Positions 23,437-34,848 of a stretch of DNA of 64,000 bases are shown piece after piece. The position numbers were made by a program, and so were the translations under genes. The DNA lies in contig NC_012870.2 in NCBI RefSeq assembly GCF_000003195.3, positions 22,870,501 through 22,934,500 of the forward strand, in the 5' to 3' direction. Positions within the stretch are counted from its first letter, which is position 1. Each line of letters opens with the position of its first letter. This DNA is from Sorghum bicolor (lineage: Eukaryota > Streptophyta > Magnoliopsida > Poales > Poaceae). Below the pieces are notes generated by a model. The model saw only the letters and a list, made by a program, of their open reading frames with translations. It was not told the origin of the DNA and did not search any database.

Positions 23437-24850
23437 CCCAGCTATCAGCCTTTGTTTCACTTATAAAGTATGCATCACAATTGATCTTCAAATATCCTTC
23501 GGGGGTTTCTACTAGCTTGCTATCTGCTGCGGCTTTGATGGTCGAGTAGAGATAAGAGTTTGGGAATCTTCATTTGCATAAACTATGATTGATCTCCCTA
23601 ACTCCTCAACACTCCTCCCCTGCTTCTCTTCTCTAACTACATTCCAATTTGTCCAGAGAAACCACATGATGATGACCATAAGTACTGTAGTTTGTTCTTC
23701 TTCCCTAGGATTTGTGAGGTAACATCCTGAGCTATCAAAAGGCATGCCAATTGCTTCCTCTTACTCTCCAATGCTAGCAAGTTCCAAACCTGTTTGCCAA
23801 GTTTTCATTTGAAAAAAAAGATGGCCTCCATCTTCACTATCGCTACACCGGGCATTTTGTAGCAATGTCCATGCCACGACGTGCTAGACTGCGGCGGAGT
23901 GGATGACTCTCATGCATCATTCTCCAAACAAAATGTTTAACCTTCCTAGAAACACTTAAGCTCCATATCTTCTTCCAAATCAGATCATCTTGTTGCCGAC
24001 TCCCACAATGTGCAACTCAACTATCTCGGCTTCTAAGAAACCCATCCCGATAGACCTTATATGCACACCGCACATTAAATTTCCCATGCTTACCAAAGTG
24101 CCATACCAGCATATTGTCTCAGCCTTTAAAATTTGGGATTGCTAGGATGACTTACTGGTCTTCTTCCTAAAACATGTCTTTTACCAACTGCACATCCCAG
24201 TCCCTAGTGATAGTACAAATAGGTTCATCAACATCAGTCACTAATCTGGTTCCTAGCATGATCGGCTTTTGGACGGATCCCTTGGAAGCCAAGGATCCCC
24301 AAATTTTTAATCCTCTTCCATCCCCCACTCTCTACACCAATGAGCTTGCTTCATGAGCTGAATCCCCTTCAAAATACTCCTCCAGGTGTAAGACATAACT
24401 GCCTTAGGTTGGGCATCCATCACTATCCTGTCCCTAAAGTATTTAGCATGCAAGATATGTGCACATAGTGAATCTCGTTTCTCCTATAGTCTCCACACTT
24501 GTTAGTCTAGCATAGCTAAGTTGAAGGAGTAAATATCCTAGGACCCTAATTCCTCCTCCCTTTTTGAACGCATCATTATGTTCCTGTGCATCTAGTGAAT
24601 CTTATGCTTGCCCTCCAGTTGATTCCACTAGTATCGGCACTCCGTCACGCTCACTTGATCACAAAATGTCTTGGTTAAATCAAAACATCCTAGAACATAT
24701 GTAGGGATTGCTTATGCCACAACTTTAATAAGGATCTCTTTCCCAGCCTAGGACAAGAATTTCTCTTGCACCCCTGGATCCACTGCCAAATTCTATCCTT
24801 GATATAAGCAAATGTATCATTTTTTGACTTATTTACAATGCGTACAGAGC
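23437..24850 (-). pseudogene. LINE copy B: RT thumb, zf-RVT and start of RNase H
   Basis: Minus-strand L1-type ORF2 remnant read right to left. It starts with an RT C-terminal block (IKDRIWQWIQG..., then RLGKRSLLKLWHKQSLHMF, cf. the family's ...GKE-LIK-V-QAIP-Y). Next are FNLAMLD-QVWRL and ...CAHILHAKYFRD, the zf-RVT lead ITRDWDVQLV, WHFGKHGKFNVR, KIWSLSVSRKVKH and VIIMWFLWTNWNVVREE. It ends in RNase H at ...GYLKINCDAYFISE and ADSWGF, where the LARD interrupts. Several stops. It appears 5'-truncated near 24850; sequence to the right is not LINE-like. Confidence 0.85.
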
Positions 24851-25185
24851 AAGAAAATATTCTTTCCAAACAAGACACAGATTGTAATATTTGTAAGCTG
24901 TTTGGATAAAATATTGATGTCAATTGAGAATGCAACACCCTATTTTTGAGCACTGAGCAGTACTTTTCAGTGCAGTAACAATGTTCTTTTCTTACAATAA
25001 ATCAGCATAAGCAGTAACATTAGCCAAATTTCAATGAAACAAACATGACCTAAATTATAATGATTCTTTTGATACGACCAAGGCAGATTCCGTCAAATAA
25101 TGATAATAAATAGTTCTATTAAACATTGTTGTATGTCATTAAAGCGTACCATTTTAGAAAAAATGACGAAACCTTAAAAACTACT
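24851..25185. other. unassigned A+T-rich sequence
   Basis: No gene or repeat structure recognised between the LINE end and the nested MITE. Confidence 0.4.
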
Positions 25186-25211
25186 CTCTCATTCCAAATT
25201 ATTAGTTGTTT

Positions 25212-25348
25212 CTAGGGATTGTTTGGCAGGACTCAATCAAGGGGCTCCTTATTTTTCACTGAAATACGGCTCCTTCTACAAAATGTTTAGTAGGGCTACT
25301 ATGGAGGAGCAGAAGCTAGAGCCAAAGAGAAGACCTACCAACAAGCCC
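25212..25348. mobile_element. small MITE nested in a Stowaway-like sequence
   Basis: A 137-bp insert with terminal inverted repeats of the form AGGGATTGTTTGGCAGG and (inverted) AGGGCTTGTTGGTAGG. It is flanked by a 10-bp direct repeat TTAGTTGTTT (25202-25211 and 25349-25358). The flanking sequence (CTCTCATTCCAAATTATTAG...) resembles the terminus of grass Stowaway-type MITEs. The TSD length would suit a hAT- or Mutator-type MITE. Confidence 0.5.
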
Positions 25349-25358
25349 TTAGTTGTTT

Positions 25359-26332
25359 TAGATACACTAGTTTATTGCCCATGCTAATGCTATGGTCCAA
25401 ATCAAATAACCAAAAGGTATCAATTTAAGTCAGCTGGACTCCATACCAAGCATCATATTATGAAATCAGACTCTAAATGTATTTCTAAGCATTTATATTC
25501 TCAACCTAAGGCAATACCATAAAGAAAGAGTTACAAAGTAAAAACAATACATAAATCTCACCTTGGGATATTCTAGCTTGTCATGAACAAATTTTGCAAG
25601 TGTGAAGAGAACAAACACATAGATTGCCAGTTCTTAGGGGACTAAACATAGCCCAACAAACATAGCTTATCATGAAAGGAAACAATAGACTAGCTTGCAG
25701 AACTATTGCCAATAGAGTAAACAAAGTAAGAAAGTAATCGCCTCCTTCAGGTCTGCGCTGCCAGAAAACATGGATGATAGCATCAAGCCAAGGATCAATA
25801 GAGGTGCAAGGAAATTCTGTAGCTATTTCATAGCATTCTCTTGGAGATTCCATCATTCATATGTATTAGATTCCTCTATGCTCCAAGAGATTGCATTTCA
25901 TCAAAGAGTGAAATAGTTAGTACTCATGTCACAAAACTGAAAATCACAGTCATAAATAATTATACAATTTAGCAAGGCAGTTGTAGTAAAAAGGAAATAG
26001 ACAAATCACATGTTAGTTGTCCATCATGTTACTCAACTCAAATATATGCACCAATTGCATTTACTATGGGCACATGAAAAGCTATGAAATTTAGCTCCAT
26101 AACATAGCTACCCAAGAGTGAGCCCGGTAGCGACACCCCATTGTCGAGGAAAAAGCGGGAGAAGAGCCTAGCATTGCGCAGCATACAGTAGCTCTTTGAC
26201 CGCCCCCCAGAAGTCATTGATGATTATCCAGGGGTAGCCATAGCAACACATTTGCAAAAAAGCACAATTGTAAAAATAGATAAGTGACAAATAAAACTAA
26301 GTGTGAGAACACTCATTATAAATATGGCATTG
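25359..26332. other. unassigned region with one hydrophobic minus-strand ORF
   Basis: The only candidate is a 91-codon minus-strand frame at 25856-25581, reading MMESPRECYEIATEFPC..., with a hydrophobic middle (LTLFTLLAIVLQASLLFPFM). No family recognised. Around 26110-26240 the minus strand shows DFWGAVKELLYAAQC-like residues, perhaps decayed coding DNA. Confidence 0.3.
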
Positions 26333-26775
26333 GGCTCACAGCGGAGTTCCTCCCGTGTCCCTTTTGCTCATCCCCTCACCAAAAAAGGTTGGGGTACAAC
26401 ATCGTTATTCTAAAAAAATCGAGAGGCTCACAACATAGTCTCTTGTGTGGTCCGTTCGCTCATCCCCTCGCCAAAAAAGGTTTCGGTGCAGTGTCGTTTT
26501 CCAAGAACACCAAGGGGCTCACAACGCACTCTCCTGTGCGGTCCTTCCACTCATCCCCTCACCAAAAAAGGTTAGGGATGGTGACATTTTTAAAGAATGC
26601 TGAGGGGCTCGCAGCATAGTCTCTTGCATGGTCCTTCTGCGCTCATCCTCAAGCCAAAAAAGGCTGGGGGACAACATCATTTTTCCAAGTACGCTGTCTT
26701 TCGATGTACGCCGAGGGGCTTGCAGTGGAGTCCCTTGCATGGTCCTTTCACCCATCCCCTCATTAAAAAGGTAGA
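26333..26775. repeat. tandem repeat, about 91-bp unit, five copies
   Basis: Units start with GGCTC-CA/GCAGC at 26333, 26425, 26516, 26606 and 26717 (periods 92, 91, 90 and 111). Each holds TCATCCCCTC-CCAAAAAAGG. Copies are roughly 70-80% alike by eye. Apparent ORFs across it are a by-product of the repeat. Confidence 0.75.
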
Positions 26776-27449
26776 GGACATCATTAGCTCTTTTAAGCTC
26801 ATTGTGGGTTCATGGGCCCATTATTTGGAATGCAATGATATGCTACAATCGCTTGTTGACATCAAACTAAAAACACCAAGTAGGTTAATTAACACAAAAA
26901 ACCATGAATTTGTTGATCACCCAAGAGCAATTACATCCTGATGATCACTTAGCGTAGGAATAACAAAATTATAATGCCTATCCTCAAAGATTGGGAAAAT
27001 GTCATCCTCGGGCTCCTCCTTGGGTTTCTTAAACTCAAAGCTAGGGGTGGTTTGGTGCTCCATCTTTGCCTAATGAAGACTATGTCTCCTATCAAGTGCA
27101 GAGTGATCAAACATAAAAAAGAAATCCTTTTTCTATGGCATCAAAAAGAAATCCTTGATGAGCTTATTCTTTGAACAAAGGAAATTCCAACACAGATCTA
27201 GCAAATTAGATAAACAAGTAGAAGGAAATCATTATCGGTGGCAAACCTAAGAAGCCCATCCAACAAAAAATTCACCCCCTCTAATCATAAGGAGAAATAC
27301 ATACAATGGTCATGTAGGCTCCACCATGGGAACCTACAAAATGGAAGTCATAATTTAATGATAAGTTTCTAACAAAAATCAACATGAAATTACACTCATC
27401 CAACTCAGCTATCCCTAGGTCTCTAACCTATTGGCACCACACTCTACAC
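26776..27449. other. degraded, possibly coding remnant
   Basis: The minus strand around 27080-26960 reads AKMEHQTTPSFEFKKPKEEP and then EDDIFPIFEDRH-like residues, so it may be the tail of the decayed transposon ORF to the right. No firm assignment. Confidence 0.25.
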
Positions 27450-30400
27450 TAATTGTAGAAGTCTTGCTTATGTTAGTAGGAGGGGAATTTGCATCAGCAG
27501 TCGCCTCGCTCTCCTCATAGCTTCCTTGGCCTCATGCTCCTTGATGAACTTCTTAACCAGCTCCTAAATGTCCATGCACTCCTTCAAATTCTATGGTTAC
27601 TAGATCAAATCAAAGTTCAGTACACTAAAATAAAAAATAGCATCAAACTCAACACAGACAAGACCGAACCCATAGCAAGTTAAGGCGGCCCTCATCATGT
27701 CCATGCCATTACTGTCCCTCTCCCAAAGTTCATCATAGAATTGCTTCATGGCAGGGTGCGCACCATCTCATACCTTCCAATATTCATCCAATACTCATCA
27801 ACATCAGCCATGGTCACGCTATTGACTAGCACCCTCTAGGACTTTGGCAGAGGCTTAGAGAGACACCACCGACACATAGTCATGTCCAATAGCCATATAG
27901 CTCTCCAAAGAAGACAACTCTTTGCCAAGCTAGGCCATGAAGTTTGAGATGTTTTCCTCTGGCACATCACTCTTAACATCAACATTGTGAAGGCAACTTC
28001 GATACACCTTGGCCACCTTTTGTGCATTAGCAGTGAACTTCTTGTCCTTGGCCTTTGTCTTTTCAAGCGTCATCGACTTTTTCGCTTGACCATAGAGGCT
28101 TCAGTGGTTTTCCATGCAGTTTCCTCCTCCTCTTTCTTCTTAGCAGCCTCAAGATCCTTCGATAATAGGATTGTTTCAGCTTTAGCTATGAGATATTTTT
28201 CAATGGTTTCATGATAAATATGAACTTTCCAATATCCCCCACATTAAGATCATCACTTGAAATTAAACAAAGTCTATCAAAATAATAACAACACTTTAGT
28301 CAGAAGCAACATAGTAAGGCCCGACAAGGTGAAAACACTTACATACACCGATAGCATGATAGTTCATGACGTCTAGCAGTGTTGAGTCAACTACCTATAG
28401 CAAGTCCCTCTCGAGCTCAGGGGTGGTTAATGATTTGCCACAAAACTCTATGAAGCATTTTGCGTCCTTCCCCTAGTGAAATCCCTATGTTTGATTTTGG
28501 TTAATTGAGACAACCAAGGTGGACTAACCTTCTACTCTAAGTGTGTTTATGAGATAGGTTGGTTCACATCCAAGGTGGAGCTGGATAGCACTCAAGGTGA
28601 TGGAGATGGCCACATGATGGTGATAAAAGTGCTCTAACTTTGGAAAAGAAGAAAGAGAGAAACAAAATGCCAGGGCTCAAGGCAAAAGGTATAAGCTAGG
28701 GCTTTTATCTTGTGGATCAAGACACAATAGGGTGTGTGATCGGGTTTAGGATAGATAGTCGTACTATAAAGAGGGAAAATCTCCAGGGGTCATCCATGTG
28801 CCACTAGGTGGATTGATTCCATGCATGTGCATTAGGACCTAGTGAGTGCTAACACACCTTGAAAAATGGTAGTACGCGTATACAAGTGTTTAGGACACTT
28901 TGATGTTGGCACATGAGAGCCAGGGTTGAAGTGTTGCACTTAAAGGAGTGAAAGCAGGGGCGTTGGACCAACTTGAGGTTGGGTCCAATAACTAATCCTT
29001 GAAGAACATAGAGCAGCGCAGGTAATGAGGGTGTTGGACCCTAGGGCATTGGATCCTGGGGCATTGGCCTAGTTTGATGCATGGCAATTGAGATAAAAAG
29101 GTGCATGAGCTTAGACAAATGAGTCATCAAACTAGACAAGCGCATTGTTCACTAGTCTGGCCGAAGTGAAGCAGCATGAGTTGCATGCGCACAGGGGTGT
29201 GAGACCGAGAGTAATAGTTTGAGGCACTTGGCTGGATATGGGTCTAATAATTTTGGAGCTCCTAGGAGCTCTCTAGACCATGTTGGACCATGCCTATGCA
29301 TTGGTCCAACAGTCCTCAAACCTTGGTGAGTTCGACTCATAGCTAGACATTTGAGAGCGCCAATGGTTGAATTCAAAGAGAGGGACATATTTCTGCCTAT
29401 GGAGGCATTAGATTCGGCCATTGAACTGGTCTGACTGCCTTGTCCCTCAAGTCTAAGCATTGCTTTTTCAACCAATGGCTAGTAGATCCTTGGGGGCTCT
29501 ATTTAAAGGGCTTGGGCATCTTTGGGGAAGCTCTCTTAGCCATTTTCACATGTCATACACCCTACTGAGCTGAGCCAAACCTCTTCTAATCATCTCCTTT
29601 ACTTGTTCATCATCTAACTGAGATTGGGAGTGATCCAAAGTGCATTTGCATTGAGTTGAGGCTTCTAGTGGAACTATTAATCATGTTTGCTGCGGGATTT
29701 CTTGTTACTTTTGGTGGTTGCTTGCCAGCTAGATAGCTTGGAGTAGTAGTGGATCACTAAGCAGAAGGTGGTCATTGTTTTTAGCTCTGATCATTGATTG
29801 TTGTTATTCTTATGCCTATTCCTTGTGGGAGATTCATAAAAGGCGATTCTAGTGGAATCATGACTTTATAGTGCCTCTCTAGTGGTTCTTGTGGCACCTG
29901 TGCAGTGGGCTTGGTGTGTGATGCCAATTAGCACGTGAACCACTTAGTTTGGACTTGCCACAATGTGGACATAGGTTGTTAGCAAGCAACCAAACCATGG
30001 TGATAAATCTCAATGTTCAGTCATATAGTCATTTTCTCGGTTCAATTATAACTCTACCACTTGTGCATTACATTTCCTAGTATACTTGTGTAGAGTTTGG
30101 TTGCTTGCTTGTGTAGATAATAGAATAGCTTAGTTGTAACTAGTTGTAATTAGTTCTCTTGCTAGCTCTCTAGTGTAGAAGTAGTTTCTAGATTGCTTGT
30201 TTATGTGTATCCAACCTTAGAGATTATAGCAACTAGCTTGTGTAGGAGGCTTCTTGTGGTGCTTTAGAGCTAGTGCAATATTTACTAAGCACCATCTTAT
30301 TTGCTGATTAAATTTGCTCTAGTGTCCTTGCAATGAATTTTATAGGCTATTCACTCCTCCTATAGCCATTTAGATCCTTTCACCCAAGAGCATCCCAATA

Positions 30401-32424
30401 TGATGGTAGGTGAGGTTTCACACCAACCAAGCCCTCAAGTTAATTACTAAAGAACGAGCAATACGTAAGACTCCTCCCTTGTCGGTTCTATCACCCTTGA
30501 AGAGCTGGGTCCCAAATAGAAGCGAATCTCACCATAATCCTTAGGTTTTGACCCAAGTCTTAATCCACCATGTCCAAGAAGTTGGCCATCTACCATCTCT
30601 TGAGTTATTCGAATAGACTCTCGATAAAACCAAGACTTACCCTTATCATGGGATCCATTGACTTCCTTTTCTGATGGTTGTCTCATCAGTAGACTTTGGC
30701 TCAATGGGTTTCTTGCTTCAAAGAACCTTGTGCATGCTTCACTCTGACATCCTTTGTTGTGCTATTGAAAGGATGAGCCCCCTCTTCTTCATTTTTGCTT
30801 TAATAAAGTCAGTGGCGCTGACCTCTGACACATTGTTATCATCGAAAGCATCTGCCACATCAGCGACTCTAACCTTTCCAACCATTCTAGGTTGATTCAA
30901 GCTAAAAAATAAAACATCAGCACCAAGCAAATATATAAGTCAAGACAATGCACAAAATCATACATTCAGTCCACTATAATAAAATGAAAAATGTCTTTCT
31001 GCCCATAATGCAAGTGAATCAACCTATAGTCATCCTTACCCTTTTGTAGACCCCTAGCCTCTTGAGCCATCAAACTCAATCACTAACTTTTGGTTGCACT
31101 TCAATGACTTTGCCATTTCTTGCCCAAGTCAAATCTAACTCAGAGGCATGAAATTTTTGACCTCTATGACCACCACCCATTGGTTCTTTCATGCTCGGAG
31201 CCTACTATTTTGGCTCAAGATTTTGCTTTGAGTAAGGCACTCCCATGGCATTGAATATGTAGTTTAAGCGAGGCTTCCCTCCCAAGCTCTGAAGTTTTGC
31301 CTTCTCCTCCTTCTCGATGTAAAGACCACAAGTCTCTCAGTGGCATGCTTAACATAAGTGATGAATGCATTGTCATTTGGAATTTTTGAGTGGTGGCATT
31401 CCATGCAAGGCCCATGGTACTAGTCATTCTTTATGTAAAGCATCCATCGATAATAGTTGCACAGGGGCTTCTTCACAAGAGCAACACACTCATTTGCCGA
31501 AGGGTGGTCACGATGAACACTTAGCTAGCCTCAGTATTCCCTTGTCCGAAGGTATCATATGAGGGTTTTCTAATACCTCATTTTTTACTAGCCTTGGAAT
31601 AAGCAACAATAGGCAAGGAGGTTGTTCACTTTGGCATCCATCAAATTAGAATTGGAACAACATGGTGGTAGAACCAAAAGTCAGTCCACTAGGGCCACTT
31701 GTTCTCATAGGTCAGAACCATAGTCATTGTGTTCCACATCTTTTTAGGAACAGATTTGTAGGATCCATACTAAGCTATCCATTCTCCCTCATCTCAGGGT
31801 CAGTCACCTTCTTCTTCTTCTTCATATTTTTAGTTCATAAAATTCAGCAAAACAACTCACACTCATTATGTGGCCCATCATCTTCAATGTCATGAAAAAA
31901 ATTCCAAGCCGCATGAAAGTATTCAATGTCAGTTGAAGAATTTCAACATTGAAGAGCATCAACATGCCACCAACGAACTTTTCACATGGGAACCAAAGCC
32001 CAACCACAAAGAAGTCCCTAAACACTATGGTGTCATAAAAGTATAGCCTAGACACCTCTTCACTAGGGGCATGGTAACATTCAACAAATTCCTCAAGAAG
32101 TAAGCCTGCTTAGTATACTCTTTTAGCATCCCATAACCGAAAAACAACCAAAGCGAAATGTGGGGCTCAAAATTTTCTTCGTCGAGCCAGACTTGACGGA
32201 TCTCGACTTGGCAGACCGCTCATAGACATCGATTGCAGTATCGCTAGAGCTCTTAGAGCCATTAGAAGAAGACGAGTTCCCTTCTTGGTGACAAATTTTG
32301 ACCCACTCCTCTTCCCACGAGACAGATTTTGACTCGCTTCTTTGTTCCACTATATAATTTCTAGACTCCTAACTAGTTTCGCCAGATGAGCTCCCACTAG
32401 ACAAAGACTCTATTCCAGAAGCCA
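27450..32424 (-). pseudogene. decayed 'putative gypsy-type transposon' ORF (PF04195-like), split by an LTR
   Basis: On the minus strand the frame begins MASGIESLSSGSSSGETS at 32424, with a Ser/Glu-rich N-terminus. The core at 32055-31822 (SRLYFYDTIVFRDFFVVGL, PCEKFVGG, LQLTLNTFMRLGIF) matches the PF04195 family of grass retrotransposon-associated proteins. Later pieces are DAKCFIEFCGKSL and PELERDLL (near 28440), a Lys/Glu-rich coiled coil (SKDLEAAKKKEEE) near 28150, and EELVKKFIKEHEAKEAM-like residues near 27560. Stops and frameshifts occur throughout. A 1.9-kb LTR at 28477-30382 interrupts it. It is a remnant only. Confidence 0.6.
28477..30382 (-). mobile_element. probable solo LTR, 1.9 kb
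   Basis: The block starts TGAAATCC and ends GATCCTTTCA, so both strands show TG...CA with short inverted ends (TGAAA/TTTCA). On the minus strand it opens TGAAAGGATCTAAATGG, a common LTR start in grasses. The flanks belong to one decayed coding region. The target duplication is not intact (CCTAG against CCCAA), so it is old or the border is off by a base. There is no internal coding region or second LTR, as expected from LTR-LTR recombination. Confidence 0.55.
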
Positions 32425-33120
32425 TCTCTAGACGTGGCAAAAGCACACTTTCTTCGTACATGTGGCCTAGGATAGTACAGTCACCACCGGGAAGTCACGC
32501 ACAGGTAGAGAGAGTTGCGTGTGAGGGAAACAACGATACAAGCAAGGATAAGACGAGCACATGGGAAAGAAATGAACAGAAATTGTCCATTAGGGGCTTG
32601 GACTAGGGGGCAGCCCTAGGAATGGGTACAGGAGGGAGGATTTGGGTGCTCAAATAGAGGCCCTATTGAAGTTGTGTTTTTGGTCCAAGCACCCATATTC
32701 AGCTATGGGGCTCTAGTAGGGACCTTATTGGAGTTGCTTTGAGGGAGATGTAGAAGTATGGGCTAGATTGCTGGACTCTGATGAGTGGGTGCAGAAGTGA
32801 GCCTGTATCGAGTGTCGACTCAGAGGTGAGAGAGTGGTTGGGTCATTGGTCCACATCGCACACCACCTAGCCATCATCCGTCCATGCCGCGGTTGTGTGC
32901 TGGCCGTGGTAGAGCTCGTTAGTGAGGTTGTTGGACAGCACCTCGATGAGCTATCAGAACTAAAAAAAGATAAAACTTAGGAAAAAGAAATCTTTAAAAT
33001 ACACATATGACCACAGATTATTATATACATATATATAAGTACAGAGAGAAAAAACTCTTCATCATTCCTACAAAAAAATGGATGGACAAAACATGACTAT
33101 AAATTTTGTCCTTTTGTTAT
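32425..33120. other. unassigned sequence before the microsatellite
   Basis: No gene seen. The last 110 bases (about 33000-33120) resemble 44000-44120: both have ACTCTTCATCATT, an A-rich stretch and TTATTAGAT. They therefore belong to one dispersed repeat family. Confidence 0.4.
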
Positions 33121-33304
33121 TAGATATAGATATAGATATAGATATAGATATAGATATAGATATAGATATAGATATAGATATAGATATAGATATAGATATA
33201 GATATAGATATAGATATAGATATAGATATAGATATAGATATAGATATAGATATAGATATAGATATAGATATAGATATAGATACAGATATAGATATAGATA
33301 TAGA
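33121..33304. repeat. TAGATA hexanucleotide microsatellite, about 31 units
   Basis: 184 bases of uninterrupted TAGATA except one T-to-C change at 33283. It gives long spurious Asp-Ile, Ser-Ile and Tyr-Leu repeat ORFs. Confidence 0.97.
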
Positions 33305-34241
33305 AAAATCATCATATACAATTACTATATCCTCATAGATGGTTTGGATTCTCAATTGAGAAATTGAAAGGAGGGAATGGAACTTACCGATTAGCCTTTA
33401 AGGTTTAGGTGAATCATGAATGTGGGATGCTGCGATGACAATTGGAGATCAGCCCTTCACTTCAGTCAAGTTGGTCACCATGCAGACGTCTACAGATTGC
33501 AGTTTCCATTCCTTCCGTTGGTGCCCTGGTTATTGGCCGTTGCATGTCGGTCTGGTGGGCAGTGACCGATGACACAAGATTAATTAGGCATTGATGACTC
33601 GTGGTTAAAAGAAGTTGAATTTTTGTTCAGTCATTGTGCTGTGTCGAAGCTAAATCATTGTTGTGCTACTTGTGTGCTGTATCCTCCGGGGGGAGGGGAG
33701 AGGCGGGGGCTGCCAGCTCTATATGCTGGTTTGTATCTAAAACCGGTGAGATTGATGTTGTCTTTGGCAGTTGATGCCTATAGATAGCTGCAAAACATGG
33801 GTTGTTGCGGGTGAAAATGGTCAGAGACGGTATTACAAAATGATCAATAAATGATTTTTCTATATTTGTGAAATTGAATACAAAAAATAGTTGTGAAACC
33901 AGTTGAAAATAACCGATTTTTGTGTTGGCTACATTTGAAAATGGTAAAAAGTGGTATCATAATATAAAAAAGAAAGTAGTCGGTGCAGGATTTATCCTGC
34001 TCATTTTAACCCCTAGTTTTTTTTACGCTAACGGTTGGTGCCATAACCCGATAGTGGTAGCCCATGATACTGCAGATTCTACAACCGTCGCTTAGTCACT
34101 GCAGCACAAATCCCACGGTACTGGCCGGTTTTGTAGTAGTTTAATTTATGGAGAGCAAAATGCACACAAACATATATATGGCTAAAATTTTGTAATTAAG
34201 AACAAGTATGGCCAGAAATTTTCAGTTGGCAGCAATACTTA
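33305..34241. other. unassigned region, possible CACTA-like end near 34145
   Basis: No gene. Around 34120-34140 the minus strand reads CTACTACAAAACCGG, reminiscent of CACTA transposon termini, and there is an AACGGTTGGTGCCATAACC-like subterminal stretch. The other end is not found. Confidence 0.25.
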
Positions 34242-34402
34242 CGCCTTGTTTGGTAAGTTCCACTACTTAGGTGAAGCCCCAAAACCAAACTAGCTTCTCT
34301 ACTTGGGGTGGTGTGTGTTGTGAGGAGAGGGATGAAGGGATTCTTCTTACAGTAGTGTAGCTATAGTATCCATCGAGAACCAAAGCCATGCTAAATAAGG
34401 CC
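34242..34402. mobile_element. degenerate Tourist-like MITE
   Basis: 161 bp with CGCCTTGTTTGG at the left and (inverted) GGCCTTATTTAG at the right. TTA precedes it; the right-hand TTA is not intact. It is the same type as the clear Tourist copy at 54118. Confidence 0.45.
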
Positions 34403-34848
34403 TTTATCTTCATCTGATGCCTTGTTTCAACAAGACACTATACCATATCCTTCATTGTAAACATATCGATATCAAGTTTTTCTTGATGTAATATGTGTAT
34501 TTCACATCCTTGGGAGAAAGCATGAACCAAAAAGCAATTATAACATTGCATTCATTCAAGAAAGTCATGTAAAACTGAATCTACCTTCTTCGAGGTAGCC
34601 TAAATGTCAACACAATGGCATTAACATTCGAGCAACAAAGTGGTAACAAACCAGCAGCACGGCTATTCATAGAAAAGGTAATTACACCGGTCCCAACAGA
34701 AGTCTACCATCACCTATCACCAATTTTATGAGTACAGCCCTAACAATATAATCTTCATTTGACTTCAACATGAAGTAGGTGATCTGGAGCTACCGATGCA
34801 CGATAAGCAATAATCACCTATTAGAAATTCAGAATCAAATAGAGCCTC

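Noticed and set aside
26333..26775. Regular direct repeats resembling a CRISPR array
   Set aside because: The whole 91-bp unit is repeated, with no unique spacers, and the DNA is clearly plant nuclear. It is a minisatellite.
33068..33355. ORFs coding Asp-Ile, Ser-Ile and Tyr-Leu repeats on both strands
   Set aside because: They are translations of the TAGATA microsatellite; no start context or flanking coding sequence.
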